A DNA stretch of 64,000 bases from Methylobacterium brachiatum (GCF_020523825.1 NZ_JAJALK010000018.1:27193-91192); one strand, 5' to 3'; positions 26,835-35,215 are shown, numbered from the stretch's first letter. Made by a program: numbers and translations. Notes: a model not told the origin generated them from the letters alone.

Positions 26835-27614
26835 TCAATGCAGGTCGTCGCGGCTCTTGAGCCGGGACGCCTTGGACACGACCGGCTTCTTGGGGCCGGT
26901 GCGCGGCGGCTTCTTCTCTTTCGGGGCCTTCGGGTCGGCCTTGGCGGCCTTGCCCTTCGGACCCTGCGGCTTCGGCGCGGGCCGGGCGGGGGCCGCCGGC
27001 GCGTCGTCCTCGGCCTCGTCATCCTCGTCCAGTTCGTCCGCACCGTCGGCCGGCGGACCGCCACGGCGCAGGGACTCGCGGATCAGCTCGTCGGTGAGGA
27101 CAAGATGCGCCTCGGCAAGGTCCCGCAGCGGCAGGTCGACCCGGCTCGGCAGCCCTTCCTTTACGTCGGGCAGGTCGATCGGGACGGTCAGCTTCTCGAC
27201 GTCGGGCGCGCCCAGGATGCCGCGAAACCGCTTGCGGCCGTCGAGCGGCGGGCTCAGCTCGACCTTGGCCTCGTAGCCGGCCCAGCGGGCGAAGTCCGAG
27301 ACCCGCACCAGCGGCCGGTCGATCCCCGGAGACGAGATCTCTAGGTTGTAGGCGGTGCCCACCGGATCGTCGACGTCCAGCACCGGCGAGATCGCCCGGC
27401 TCACCGCCTCGCAATCGTCGATCGAGAAGGTGCCGTCCGGCCGCTCCGCCATGATCTGGACGGTGCAGCCGTTGGTGTTGGTCACCTTCACCCGGACCAG
27501 CCGGAAGCCGAGGCCCTGGACCGGCCCCTCGATCACCTGCACCACGCGAGCGGCGACACCGCTCTCGCGGACGAGGCGCTTCTCGGACAGATCCGCTTCG
27601 ATCTCGGACGACAT
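26835..27614 (-). CDS. rimP: Ribosome maturation factor RimP
   Basis: The 259-residue protein contains the two RimP domains: GLGFRLVRVKVTNTNGCTVQ, then DCEAVSRAISPVLDVDDPVG, then LEISSPGIDRPLVRVSDF. RimP binds the 30S subunit and assists S12-dependent maturation. A C-terminal tail of about 90 residues is acidic and then rich in Lys, Pro and Ala (APKPQGPKGKAAKADPKAPK), longer than in enteric RimP (150 residues). The ATG at 27614 begins family-like sequence; the upstream in-frame part overlaps the leader terminator. It is the first gene of the operon, so the leader structure at 27697-27728 may control all six genes. Confidence 0.95.
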   Translation of the reverse strand: MSSEIEADLSEKRLVRESGVAARVVQVIEGPVQGLGFRLVRVKVTNTNGCTVQIMAERPDGTFSIDDCEAVSRAISPVLDVDDPVGTAYNLEISSPGIDRPLVRVSDFARWAGYEAKVELSPPLDGRKRFRGILGAPDVEKLTVPIDLPDVKEGLPSRVDLPLRDLAEAHLVLTDELIRESLRRGGPPADGADELDEDDEAEDDAPAAPARPAPKPQGPKGKAAKADPKAPKEKKPPRTGPKKPVVSKASRLKSRDDLH

Positions 27615-28128
27615 GGATATCAGCGCGCAACCCTTGCGGCGTCCTGGGCGGCACGTCCCGGCCTGCGGTCCTCGCGCGATCAAACCTGACGCGGCGAAAA
27701 AAAAGAGCGGACCCGGTGGGGCCCACTCCCGAACCGCAGCCTCTCGACTGCCATCAGAACTGTTGGAGGGATAGATAGCCGCGGTCAGTCCCGAGCGCAA
27801 GGTAGATCAGCGATCTGTCGGGTCCGCGCGGGAACATGGCTGCATTCGGTGGCCATCGCGGAATGCCGGCTCTCGCCCGCCTGTGCTTGATGAGCCGGGA
27901 CGCGCGACCCTTCCGCATCCCCCTCGGCGGAGCAGTTGGTGCGAGGTTCCAAACGCGCAGATCTCGACCGTAACGCGGAGCGCAGACGCTCGCACGACCC
28001 GCTTCGCCGCTTCAGGTTCCGGTGCTCTCTCGGAGTTGTGGCGAGGCGGGGGAACGCCCGTGGCGCGGGTGCATTGCCGACCGAACGTGAAAGCGCCGGC
28101 GCGCTGCTTCGAACGGATGGATCGAGCG
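27615..28128. other. Leader/promoter region upstream of rimP
   Basis: These 514 bases separate the minus-strand rimP operon from a plus-strand secreted-protein gene. Besides the leader terminator no RNA gene or conserved ORF was recognised. Promoters for both directions are expected here. A GGAAC at 28051 followed after 16 bases by CATT is only a partial EcfG match. Confidence 0.45.
27697..27728 (-). terminator. Intrinsic terminator in the rimP-nusA leader (attenuator candidate)
   Basis: On the minus strand GAGTGGGCCC and GGGTCCGCTC form a 10-bp stem with two G-U pairs and a CACC tetraloop, followed by eight consecutive T residues. It lies 83 bases before the rimP ATG, with no upstream minus-strand gene that it could serve. 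A premature terminator regulating the operon is therefore the simplest reading. Confidence 0.75.
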
Positions 28129-28449
28129 ATGACGACCCGAACCCCCTCTCCCGGACGGTACTCTCGTTGGATCGGGCGAGCCCTCGTCCTGGGTGCCGTG
28201 TCCGGGAGCTTCGGCTTGACCGCTCCGGCCCTGTCTCAGTCGGCCGCCAGCCGGATCGACCAACCGACACCGGCAACGCTGCCGCCGGCATCGGAGCGTG
28301 ACGGCGCGGCCCGCGGGAGCGGCCAGGTCTCCCCACCGAGCGCGATCCAATCCTCGACCGACGTGATGCAATCGGACGGAACCGTGCAGGGCCAGGGTGC
28401 GCCCGCGCGCACGAACCCGATCCAGCACCTGCCGGAGTCCATGCGCTAG
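28129..28449 (+). CDS. Small secreted protein of unknown function
   Basis: This predicted 106-residue product has a basic N-terminus (MTTRTPSPGRYSRWIGR), a hydrophobic stretch (ALVLGAVSGSFGLTAPALSQ) and a probable signal-peptidase site after about residue 37. The remainder is Ser/Gln/Pro-rich, without cysteines or recognisable domains. ATG 28129 was chosen to give a normal signal-peptide n-region; ATG 28116 is possible. No family could be named. It could be a periplasmic or surface protein. Confidence is moderate because the frame is short and of low complexity. Confidence 0.5.
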   Translation: MTTRTPSPGRYSRWIGRALVLGAVSGSFGLTAPALSQSAASRIDQPTPATLPPASERDGAARGSGQVSPPSAIQSSTDVMQSDGTVQGQGAPARTNPIQHLPESMR

Positions 28450-28496
28450 GTTCGGGTCCGTCCGGGGTCGATGTCGGCGCGATGGCTCGGTCAAGT

Positions 28497-28521
28497 TTGC
28501 TATACATCACCCGGATAGCAA
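28497..28521. promoter_or_regulatory. Inverted repeat upstream of the DUF2254 gene
   Basis: TTGCTAT (28497-28503) and ATAGCAA (28515-28521) are perfect inverted arms 11 bases apart. They end 23 bases before the DUF2254 start in an AT-richer patch, a position suited to an operator. Confidence 0.5.
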
Positions 28522-28544
28522 TCGATCCCGGGTGATGGCGCAGC

Positions 28545-29966
28545 ATGAAGACGATCAAGTCGGTCCCGGGCCGCTTCGTCAGCGCCGTCAGGCGGTCCTT
28601 CCGGCAGTTCCTCGCTCTGCCGCTCGCGACCGTGGTCGGCTTCGTGGGCCTGAACGCCCTGGTCTATCTGGCGGATCGGTTCTGGTCTGGAGGCGATGCG
28701 CCGGCGGGATTCCGCTGGCTCGGTGAATTGCTCGGCGACAGGGCGGCCCTGGGAAGCCTCCTGACCACGGTGGCATCGAGCATCATCACCGTCACCTCGA
28801 TCACCTTCTCGCTCCTGCTCCTGGCCGTCCAGCAGGGGGCGGCCGCCCTGACCGCGCAGGTCACCGACCAGTTCATGGCCCGGCGCACGAACCAGTTCTA
28901 TTTCGGGTATTTCGTCGGCCTGTCGGTCTTCGTCCTGATGACGCTGGTGACGAACACGGGCTTTCACCGGCCCGTCTTCGGGACCACGCTCGCCCTGCTG
29001 CTGACCACCTCGGCCCTCTGCCTCATCATCGTGATGATCTACAACACGATCGATCAGATGCGGCCGGCGCAGATCATCCAGTTCATCCACGACCGGGTTC
29101 TGGAAGCCCGCGACGACGATCTCCGGATGCTCGCGGCGACCCGGAGGACGGCGCGGCAGGATTGGCCCGTGGCCGCGCTGATCCGCTCCCGGGAGAGCGG
29201 CTACGTCGTCCGCCTCGACCTCCCGCGCATCGAAGAGGCCGTGAAGCGGCATGGCCGCGAGGCGGCCGAGATCGAATGCGTCATCCCGGTCGGGACCTAT
29301 CGCGCCGTCAACGATCCCCTGTTCCGGCTGCGATGCAGGCCCGGCACGACGCTCGACCCGGCAGCGCGGGAGCGCCTCGTCGGCGATACGTTGGCGGCGC
29401 TCAGCTACGACGACGGACGCGACCTGCAGCACGATGCCGCCTACGGCCTGCACCAGCTCTCGACCATCGCCTGGACCTCGGTCTCGACATCGAAATCCAA
29501 CCCCAGCCCCGGCCTCTCGGTCATCCAGGCCCTGCGGGACATCATCGCGCACTGGAGCGAGGACGAGACCCGGCCGCTCGAAGATCCGACATCCGGCATC
29601 GTCTACGCGGATGCCGCGCCGATCATCGCGACCGACGCCCTCGAAGCCGTGATCGTGGTGGCCTCCGAGTCGATCCAGTCCCAGACCCTCACGGAGGCGG
29701 TGAAGACCCTGGCGATCCTGCTCCGGCATGTCGGGCAGCCGACGGCGGACCGGCTCGCCGATGTCGCCAACCGCACCCTATCGAGCCTCGGCGAGCACGT
29801 GCTCACCCGCCAGCTCGAGGCCGAACTCGCGGACTTGGCGCAGGCGCTGAACGCGCGCGGCTTCGTCGCCGGCGCGCAGGCCGTCTCCGAGGCGTCGGCC
29901 GAGCTGGCCGTCAGCCTGGGCAAGCTGAACTCACGCTCGACCCGCGTGCCGGGAACGACCTCGTGA
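28545..29966 (+). CDS. DUF2254 family inner-membrane protein
   Basis: The 473-residue protein has four predicted membrane helices in its first 170 residues (for example ATVVGFVGLNALVYLADRF, VASSIITVTSITFSLLLLAV and ALLLTTSALCLIIVMIYNTI). A signature TNQFYFGYFVGLSVFVLM lies among them. A long soluble C-terminal domain follows. This matches DUF2254, a widespread membrane protein family without an assigned function; an ion-channel-like role has been suggested only by topology. The start at 28545 is an ATG without a strong ribosome binding site. A 7-bp inverted repeat sits in the promoter. The neighbouring genes give no functional clue. Confidence 0.85.
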   Translation: MKTIKSVPGRFVSAVRRSFRQFLALPLATVVGFVGLNALVYLADRFWSGGDAPAGFRWLGELLGDRAALGSLLTTVASSIITVTSITFSLLLLAVQQGAAALTAQVTDQFMARRTNQFYFGYFVGLSVFVLMTLVTNTGFHRPVFGTTLALLLTTSALCLIIVMIYNTIDQMRPAQIIQFIHDRVLEARDDDLRMLAATRRTARQDWPVAALIRSRESGYVVRLDLPRIEEAVKRHGREAAEIECVIPVGTYRAVNDPLFRLRCRPGTTLDPAARERLVGDTLAALSYDDGRDLQHDAAYGLHQLSTIAWTSVSTSKSNPSPGLSVIQALRDIIAHWSEDETRPLEDPTSGIVYADAAPIIATDALEAVIVVASESIQSQTLTEAVKTLAILLRHVGQPTADRLADVANRTLSSLGEHVLTRQLEAELADLAQALNARGFVAGAQAVSEASAELAVSLGKLNSRSTRVPGTTS

Positions 29967-29999
29967 GAGCCTGTTGGGCCGGTTTTCCCAGGCTCGGCC

Positions 30000-30030
30000 C
30001 CATCTCAGGATGAGAGGGCTGGGTGGGAGA
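30000..30030. repeat. Family A repeat remnant
   Basis: Only the right end of a family A unit is present (CTCAGGATGAGAGGG, then CTGGGTGGGAG). The same tail follows the complete copy at 54.9 kb. It is located between the DUF2254 and aldo/keto reductase genes. Confidence 0.55.
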
Positions 30031-30083
30031 GGCAGCGATCGCGGCCCGGGTGGGCGCCGACCGGGTTCCACCACCCTCCCCGA

Positions 30084-31094
30084 TCAGACGTTCCGCGGGA
30101 TCCGCCCCTCCAGCGGATAGGCCGGATCGTTGTAGCCCGGGGTGGTCGGGTGCCCGGCGGCCACGAAGCCGTCCACCAGGGCCTCGTCCTCGGGGGTGAA
30201 GGCGTAGTCGAGGGCGCCGAGATATTCCTGCCACTGCGCCTCGGTGCGTGGCCCGGCGATGACGCCGGTGATCAGGCGGTTGTTCAGCACCCAGGCGGTG
30301 GCGAATTGCCCGGCCGTGATGCCGCGGGCCTCGGCATGCTCCTTCAGGGTCCGGGCGATGCGCAGGGATTCCGGGCGCCACTCGGTCTGCATCATCCGGG
30401 TGTCCTGACGGCCGGCACGGGATTCAGCGGGCGGCGGGGCGTCCGGGTCGTACTTGCCGGTCAGCACCCCGCGGGCGAGGGGCGAGTACGGGACGACGCC
30501 GAGCCCGTAATGGGCGCAGGCCGGCAGGTGCTCGGTCTCGGGCATGCGGTTGAAGGCGTTGTAATAGGGCTGGCTCACCACCGGCCGGTCGATGCCGATC
30601 TCGTCGCAGAGCCGGCAGATCTCGGCGACCCGCCAGGACCGGTGGTTCGAGACGCCGAAATGGCGGATCTTGCCCGCCCGCACGAGGTCGGCCATCGCCC
30701 GCACGGTCTCGGCCAGCGGCGTGTCGTGGTCCTCCCTGTGGAGGTAGTAGATGTCGATGACATCCGTGCCGAGCCGGCGCAGGCTGTCCTCGGCGGCCTT
30801 CATGACGTGGACGCGCGACAGGCCGCGGTCGTTGACGCCCGGGCCGGTCGGGTTGGCGACCTTGGTGGCGAGGATCCAGGCGGCGCGGTCGCCCTTGATC
30901 GCCCGGCCGGTGATCTCCTCCGAGCGGCCCTCGGTGTAGACATTGGCCGTGTCGATGAAGTTGATGCCCGCCTCCCGGGCACTCCCGACGATGCGCCCGG
31001 CCGTGGCCTCGTCGGTGGGCCCGCCGAACATCATCGTGCCGAGGCAGATCGGCGAGACCTTGAGGCCGGAGCGGCCGAGATTGCGGTACTGCAT
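30084..31094 (-). CDS. Aldo/keto reductase
   Basis: The protein of about 336 residues starts MQYRNLGRSGLKVSPICLG and has the AKR barrel with the catalytic tetrad. Asp and Tyr are in FIDTANVYTEGRSEE, Lys in WILATKVANP, and His in DIYYLHRED. GVSNHRSWRV and the C-terminal NADPH-binding part (VIAGPRTEAQWQEYLGA) complete the fold. Such enzymes reduce aldehydes and ketones with NADPH; the substrate is not predictable. Two in-frame ATG codons further upstream (31103 and 31118) could extend it by 3 or 8 residues. The ATG used is the one that matches family N-termini. It stands alone on its strand. Confidence 0.9.
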   Translation of the reverse strand: MQYRNLGRSGLKVSPICLGTMMFGGPTDEATAGRIVGSAREAGINFIDTANVYTEGRSEEITGRAIKGDRAAWILATKVANPTGPGVNDRGLSRVHVMKAAEDSLRRLGTDVIDIYYLHREDHDTPLAETVRAMADLVRAGKIRHFGVSNHRSWRVAEICRLCDEIGIDRPVVSQPYYNAFNRMPETEHLPACAHYGLGVVPYSPLARGVLTGKYDPDAPPPAESRAGRQDTRMMQTEWRPESLRIARTLKEHAEARGITAGQFATAWVLNNRLITGVIAGPRTEAQWQEYLGALDYAFTPEDEALVDGFVAAGHPTTPGYNDPAYPLEGRIPRNV

Positions 31095-31301
31095 GGGATC
31101 CATCCGGTGTCCGTCCATCGGCTATCTCGGCACCGGGGCGGCGAGGTCAACCGGTCCGGCGTAACCCGGAGCGAACCGCGGCGAACCGACCCGTTCGCGG
31201 AGCCATCCGCACAAGCGCCGGTTTCGCTCTCCATATCCTGGCCCGAGCGGCACGTCGCTCCCCACGTCGCTCACGATGTCAGAAGGCCGAGTCCGAAAAC
31301 G

Positions 31302-32240
31302 ATGATCGACCGCCTGGCCGTTCCTCTCCCCTGGCTCGACCGGGCCGGACGCCTTTCCTGGCTGAAGCTCGCGGTGTTCCTGGCCTGCATCGCGCCGGCC
31401 CTGTACCTCGCGGCCGCGTTCCGGCTCGACGCGCTCGGCGCCAAGCCGATCACCGCGCTGATTCACGCCACCGGCGAATGGGCGGTGCGCTTCCTGCTGT
31501 TCTCGCTCGCGATCTCGCCCCTGCGCCGCATCGCCGATTGGGGGAAGGTGCTGGTGGTCCGGCGCATGCTCGGCATCACCGTGATGGCCTACGCGGTGGC
31601 GCATCTCGCGCTCTACGCGGTCGATCAGAACCTGGTCCTGACCAAGGTCGCCAGCGAGATCGCCCTGCGGCTCTACCTGACCATCGGCTTCGTGGCGCTG
31701 ATCGGGCTGATCGCGCTGGGTCTGACCTCGACGGATGCGGCGATCCGAAAGCTGGGGCCGAACTGGCACCGGCTGCACCGGCTCGTCTACACGATCGCGG
31801 TGCTGGCTCTGGTCCATTACTTCCTGCAGTCGAAGATCGATGTCAGCGACCCGGTCTTCTCCGCCGGGCTGTTCCTGCTGCTGATGGGCTGGCGCGCGAT
31901 GCGGCGGTTCAAGCTGCCGGAGCGGCCGTGGTCGCTGCTCCTCCTCGCGATCCTCGGCGGCCTCGCCACGGCCGGGCTCGAGGCGGCCTGGTACGGGCTC
32001 GCCAGCGGCGTTCCGGCCAGCCTCGTTCTGGCGGCCAATCTCGACGTCTCCGGCCCGATCCGCCCGGCCTGGTGGGTCCTGGCGACCGGGCTGCTGATGC
32101 CCGCCCTCGCGCTCCTGCGCGGCGCGCGCGCCACGGGGCGGACCGCCAAGCCGGGCGGATCGGGCCGGGACCGCGTGGCCGCGCCGCGTACCGCCCCCAC
32201 CAGAGCCGCGGTGTCGGAACCCTTGTCGCCGTCCGCGTGA
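31302..32240 (+). CDS. msrQ: MsrQ-like ferric-reductase-type heme membrane protein
   Basis: The 312-residue protein has about eight hydrophobic segments. Conserved histidines lie in the central part: VMAYAVAHLALYAVD, and NWHRLHRLVYTIAVLALVHY, the characteristic MsrQ signature. MsrQ (YedZ) is the b-type-heme membrane subunit that passes electrons to periplasmic MsrP, which repairs oxidised methionine. No msrP gene adjoins it, although the two are usually paired. The protein is about 100 residues longer than E. coli MsrQ, with extra membrane segments at the C-terminus. It could alternatively serve a different ferric-reductase-like role. Confidence 0.8.
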   Translation: MIDRLAVPLPWLDRAGRLSWLKLAVFLACIAPALYLAAAFRLDALGAKPITALIHATGEWAVRFLLFSLAISPLRRIADWGKVLVVRRMLGITVMAYAVAHLALYAVDQNLVLTKVASEIALRLYLTIGFVALIGLIALGLTSTDAAIRKLGPNWHRLHRLVYTIAVLALVHYFLQSKIDVSDPVFSAGLFLLLMGWRAMRRFKLPERPWSLLLLAILGGLATAGLEAAWYGLASGVPASLVLAANLDVSGPIRPAWWVLATGLLMPALALLRGARATGRTAKPGGSGRDRVAAPRTAPTRAAVSEPLSPSA

Positions 32241-32293
32241 TGCCGCAGAACCCGCCACCGGCGGTCTCGGGCCGCAGCGGAGTGACACGGGCT

Positions 32294-32668
32294 ATGCGCG
32301 GCAGGCTTCTCCTCATCGCGGGCATGCTCGCGCCGACCCTCGCGCTGGCGGCGCCCAAGGCGGCCCCGGACAAGGGCGCGCCGCCGCCGGCCACAGCCCC
32401 GGCGGCCACGGCCTGCAAGCCGCCCGAGCCGCCGCCGGCCTCGGCGCGGCCGGTCAAGCCCGCCCTGCCCGAGAAGCCGGCCTGCCTCGACGCCAGGGGC
32501 GGCTGCCCCGGCTGGGAGGCCTACAGCTTCAACGACGCGGTCAAGGCCTACAATCTGCAGGCGCAGGCATTCCGGCCGATCGCCGAGGCCTATGTCCAAA
32601 AGCTCAACGCCTACGTGAAGGCGAGCGGGGAATACGCCCAGTGCGAGATCAACGCGATGCAGAACTGA
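32294..32668 (+). CDS. Small secreted protein of unknown function
   Basis: The 124-residue product has a clear signal peptide (MRGRLLLIAGMLAPTLALAAP), a Pro/Ala/Lys-rich linker with three cysteines, and a helical C-terminal half (FNDAVKAYNLQAQAFRPI, then AYVKASGEYAQCEINAMQ). The cysteines around CLDARGGCPGW could form disulfides in the periplasm. No named family was recognised. The start at 32294 gives the usual length of signal-peptide n-region. It follows msrQ by 53 bases on the same strand and may be co-transcribed. Confidence 0.7.
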   Translation: MRGRLLLIAGMLAPTLALAAPKAAPDKGAPPPATAPAATACKPPEPPPASARPVKPALPEKPACLDARGGCPGWEAYSFNDAVKAYNLQAQAFRPIAEAYVQKLNAYVKASGEYAQCEINAMQN

Positions 32669-32809
32669 GGCCCGCTGCGCGAGAGCGATAACCGGGAAGC
32701 CGGCTGAACGGCGGGCAACCGGGGACGCGGCAGGGGTTCAGCCGGCGCGGTGCAATCTCCGGCATCGATGGCCGCGATCCCCGCCGCCTGTCCCTGCCGA
32801 GGCCCACCA

Positions 32810-33187
32810 GTGCCCCTCCGTGATGTCATCGGACGCGCGGGATTCTGCGCCCTGCTGCTCGCCGCCGCCCCGGCGCGCGCCGCCGATTTCGACGGCCCTT
32901 ACGCGCCGCACGGCTATGGCGGCCCGGCCGAGGGCTACGAGCGCGAGCGGCGGCCACCGCCCCCACCGCCTCCGCCCCCCGAACCGGAATTCCGGCGCCC
33001 GCATTTCTCGGCGGCCCCGCCCGAGGCGTGCCGCGACTTCGTCCGGCGCCGATTCGATCCGGACGGCGCCCCGGTTCTGCGGCGGGTGCGCATCTGCGAC
33101 GAGCCGGCCTTCGAGCGCGGGCCGCCCCCGCCGCCCCCGCCCCCCGAGGATGACCCGCCCCGCCGCTGGGGCGGGCCCCGCTGGTAG
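32810..33187 (+). CDS. Proline-rich secreted protein of unknown function
   Basis: A GTG start at 32810 yields 125 residues with a signal peptide (VPLRDVIGRAGFCALLLAAA, cut after PARA). The rest has two proline runs (RRPPPPPPPPP and GPPPPPPPPED) flanking a short segment with CRDFVRRRFD and VRRVRICDEP-like basic sequence. The two cysteines in that segment might form a disulfide. An earlier in-frame ATG at 32768 is possible but would lengthen the signal peptide unnaturally. No function can be assigned; the poly-proline blocks suggest an extended periplasmic or surface protein. Confidence 0.6.
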   Translation: MPLRDVIGRAGFCALLLAAAPARAADFDGPYAPHGYGGPAEGYERERRPPPPPPPPPEPEFRRPHFSAAPPEACRDFVRRRFDPDGAPVLRRVRICDEPAFERGPPPPPPPPEDDPPRRWGGPRW

Positions 33188-33199
33188 GACGACCCCGGA

Positions 33200-33376
33200 T
33201 CAGATCCGGGCCGGGGCCTTCTTGAGCGCGGCCGCGAAGGCCTTGAGCTGGCGGTTCAGATCCGCCAGCTCGTTCAGCGCGATGGTCTTGTGGCCATCGC
33301 GGACCGCGCGCTCGATATCCTCGACCTGGAGGCTGACGACGCGGCGGATGGCGGTGGCGACTTGTTCTCGGGTCAT
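33200..33376 (-). CDS. Small helical protein of unknown function
   Basis: This 58-residue frame begins MTREQVATAIRRVVSLQVED and ends LKKAPARI. The sequence is amphipathic and helix-rich (IALNELADLNRQLKAFAAAL), with regularly spaced hydrophobic residues. It uses codons like its neighbours, so it is probably real although very short. No family was recognised. It lies between convergent and tandem accessory genes, 13 bases past the proline-rich protein's stop. Confidence 0.55.
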   Translation of the reverse strand: MTREQVATAIRRVVSLQVEDIERAVRDGHKTIALNELADLNRQLKAFAAALKKAPARI

Positions 33377-33523
33377 CGATGCGAGCGTCTCGTTCGAGCG
33401 TCCTGGCGGGCCTCAACGGACGGCCGAAATACGGCCGCCGACACCGCTCGGTGATAGGCCGGTAGGCTTAACCGTTGGTGTCCGCAGGCCCCGCCATCCC
33501 CGCAAAACCGGGCGCTCCGCCCC

Positions 33524-33922
33524 CTATCGCGCGCCCTCGATTTCGCCGCGCCGCATCGGCATCGCGTCGATCGTGGCGAACAGCTTCTGGGGCGGGATCG
33601 GCGCCGCGGCGGTGAGCTTGGCGCCGCCATCCTTGCCGATCAGCACCGCCCGGAATTCGCCCGCCGGCAGAGACAGTTGCGCGCGCAGGGCCCGGGCCTC
33701 GGGCGTATCCCCGACCGCCTCCACCACCACGAGGTCGCGCTCGGCCACGCCGCCGCGTATCGGCCCCAGGGCCGCACGCTGCGCCCGCAGGTCGGCGTCC
33801 GCCGGATCGGGAGCCGACAGCACCAGCACCCGGGACCGCCAGCGATAGGCATCGAGCGGTCCGGCCATCGCGGCGCCGTGGGTCAGGGCGGCCAATCCGA
33901 GGCCGATCAGGGTGGTGCGCAT
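33524..33922 (-). CDS. DUF4174 family periplasmic protein
   Basis: The 132-residue product has a signal peptide (MRTTLIGLGLAALTHGAAMAG). It then shows the DUF4174 pattern LDAYRWRSRVLVLSAPDPAD, followed by LRAQRAALG and a C-terminal FRAVLIGKDGGAKL. DUF4174 has a thioredoxin-like fold prediction but no active-site CXXC is present here. The function is unknown. The gene is divergent from the CurA-type oxidoreductase with about 110 bases between them, so the two may share control elements. Confidence 0.75.
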   Translation of the reverse strand: MRTTLIGLGLAALTHGAAMAGPLDAYRWRSRVLVLSAPDPADADLRAQRAALGPIRGGVAERDLVVVEAVGDTPEARALRAQLSLPAGEFRAVLIGKDGGAKLTAAAPIPPQKLFATIDAMPMRRGEIEGAR

Positions 33923-34031
33923 GCCGCCTCCGTCTGAAGCCGATCCCGGTCAACGCGCGGGGCGCCCCATTGGCCGCCACCGTCTCGCGCCCCAGATCGG
34001 GGGTCGCAGGCAGAGCATCCGGGAGCCTTTC

Positions 34032-35048
34032 ATGAATGCCGTGAACCGCCGCATCGTCCTGGCATCGCGCCCGCACGGGGAGCCGAAGCCGGAGAATTTC
34101 CGCCTGGAGGAGGTGCCGGTGCCGGAGATCGGGCCCGGCCAGATCCTGCTGCGCACGCGCTGGCTGTCCCTCGACCCGTATATGCGCGGCCGGATGAGCG
34201 ACGCGAAATCCTACGCGACTCCGGTCCAGATCGGCGACCCGATCACCGCCGAGGTGGTCGGCGAGGTCGTCGCGTCGAAGAATCCGGACATCCCGGTCGG
34301 GGAATTGCGAACGGCCTTCGCGGGCTGGCAGGAATATTTCGCCACCGACGGCAAGGGCACCCGCCGGGTCGATCCGGAGGCCGCCCCGCCCTCGACCGCG
34401 CTCGGCGTGCTCGGGATGCCGGGCATGACCGCCTATACCGGGCTGCTCAATATCGGCCAGCCCAAGCCCGGCGAGACCGTGGTGGTGGCCGCCGCCGCCG
34501 GGCCGGTGGGGTCGCTGGTCGGGCAGATCGCCAAGTTGAAGGGCGCCCGGGCGGTGGGGATCGCGGGCGGGCCGGACAAGTGCCGCTACCTTACGGAGGA
34601 GCTCGGGTTCGACGCGGCGGTCGACCATCGCGGCCCCGACCTGCCGGGGGCGCTGGCCGCGGCCTGCCCCAAGGGCATCGACGTCTATTTCGAGAATGTC
34701 GGCGGCGCGGTTTTCGCCGCCGTGATGCCGTTGCTGAACCCCTTCGCCCGGATCCCGGTCTGCGGCCTGGTCTCGGCCTACAACGCCACCGAGGCGCCCC
34801 CCGGCCCCGACCGGCTGCCCGCCCTGATGCGCTCGGTGCTCACGAACCGCCTGCACATTCAGGGCTTCATCGTCTGGGATTTCGCCGACCAGGCCGAGAC
34901 CTTCCGGCGCGAGGTCGGCGACTGGATCCGGGCCGGCAAGGTCCGCTACCGGGAGGACGTGGTCGAGGGCCTGGAGAAAGCCCCGGAGGCGTTCATCGGC
35001 CTGCTCAAGGGCCGGAATTTCGGCAAGCTGGTTGTGCATATCGCCTGA
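34032..35048 (+). CDS. NADP-dependent oxidoreductase, CurA / leukotriene-B4-dehydrogenase type
   Basis: The 338-residue medium-chain dehydrogenase/reductase lacks zinc ligands. It shows LRTRWLSLDPYMRGRMSD, a typical leukotriene B4 12-hydroxydehydrogenase motif, GMPGMTAYTGLLNIGQPKPG, the nucleotide-binding AAAGPVGSLVGQIAKLKGA, and DVYFENVGGAV. Such enzymes reduce carbon-carbon double bonds of alpha,beta-unsaturated ketones or aldehydes with NADPH; E. coli CurA reduces curcumin. ATG 34032 begins NRRIVLASRPHGEPKPENF, as in the family. It is upstream of ssb, but the SOS box between them belongs to ssb. Confidence 0.92.
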   Translation: MNAVNRRIVLASRPHGEPKPENFRLEEVPVPEIGPGQILLRTRWLSLDPYMRGRMSDAKSYATPVQIGDPITAEVVGEVVASKNPDIPVGELRTAFAGWQEYFATDGKGTRRVDPEAAPPSTALGVLGMPGMTAYTGLLNIGQPKPGETVVVAAAAGPVGSLVGQIAKLKGARAVGIAGGPDKCRYLTEELGFDAAVDHRGPDLPGALAAACPKGIDVYFENVGGAVFAAVMPLLNPFARIPVCGLVSAYNATEAPPGPDRLPALMRSVLTNRLHIQGFIVWDFADQAETFRREVGDWIRAGKVRYREDVVEGLEKAPEAFIGLLKGRNFGKLVVHIA

Positions 35049-35069
35049 GCGCGGCTTGCCGCGAAATCA

Positions 35070-35084
35070 GAACAGAGATAGAAC
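35070..35084 (+). promoter_or_regulatory. LexA (SOS) box upstream of ssb
   Basis: GAAC-N7-GAAC (spacer AGAGATA) is an exact match to the direct-repeat LexA box of alphaproteobacteria. It lies 132 bases before the ssb start. Confidence 0.75.
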
Positions 35085-35215
35085 ATCCACGTTTGGCAGG
35101 TTGCGGATAGCGGGCACAAACCCGCACCGCAGGTTGCCGCCCCGACGGCCCGGGCGCATGAGTCGCCGGCCGCCGGGCCAAGGCCCAGTGAGATCCGTAC
35201 GGTGAGGAGAGAGCG

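Noticed and set aside
28051..28075. GGAAC-N16-CATT upstream of a small secreted-protein gene as an EcfG promoter
   Set aside because: The -10 half differs from CGTT, and such near matches are common at this composition.
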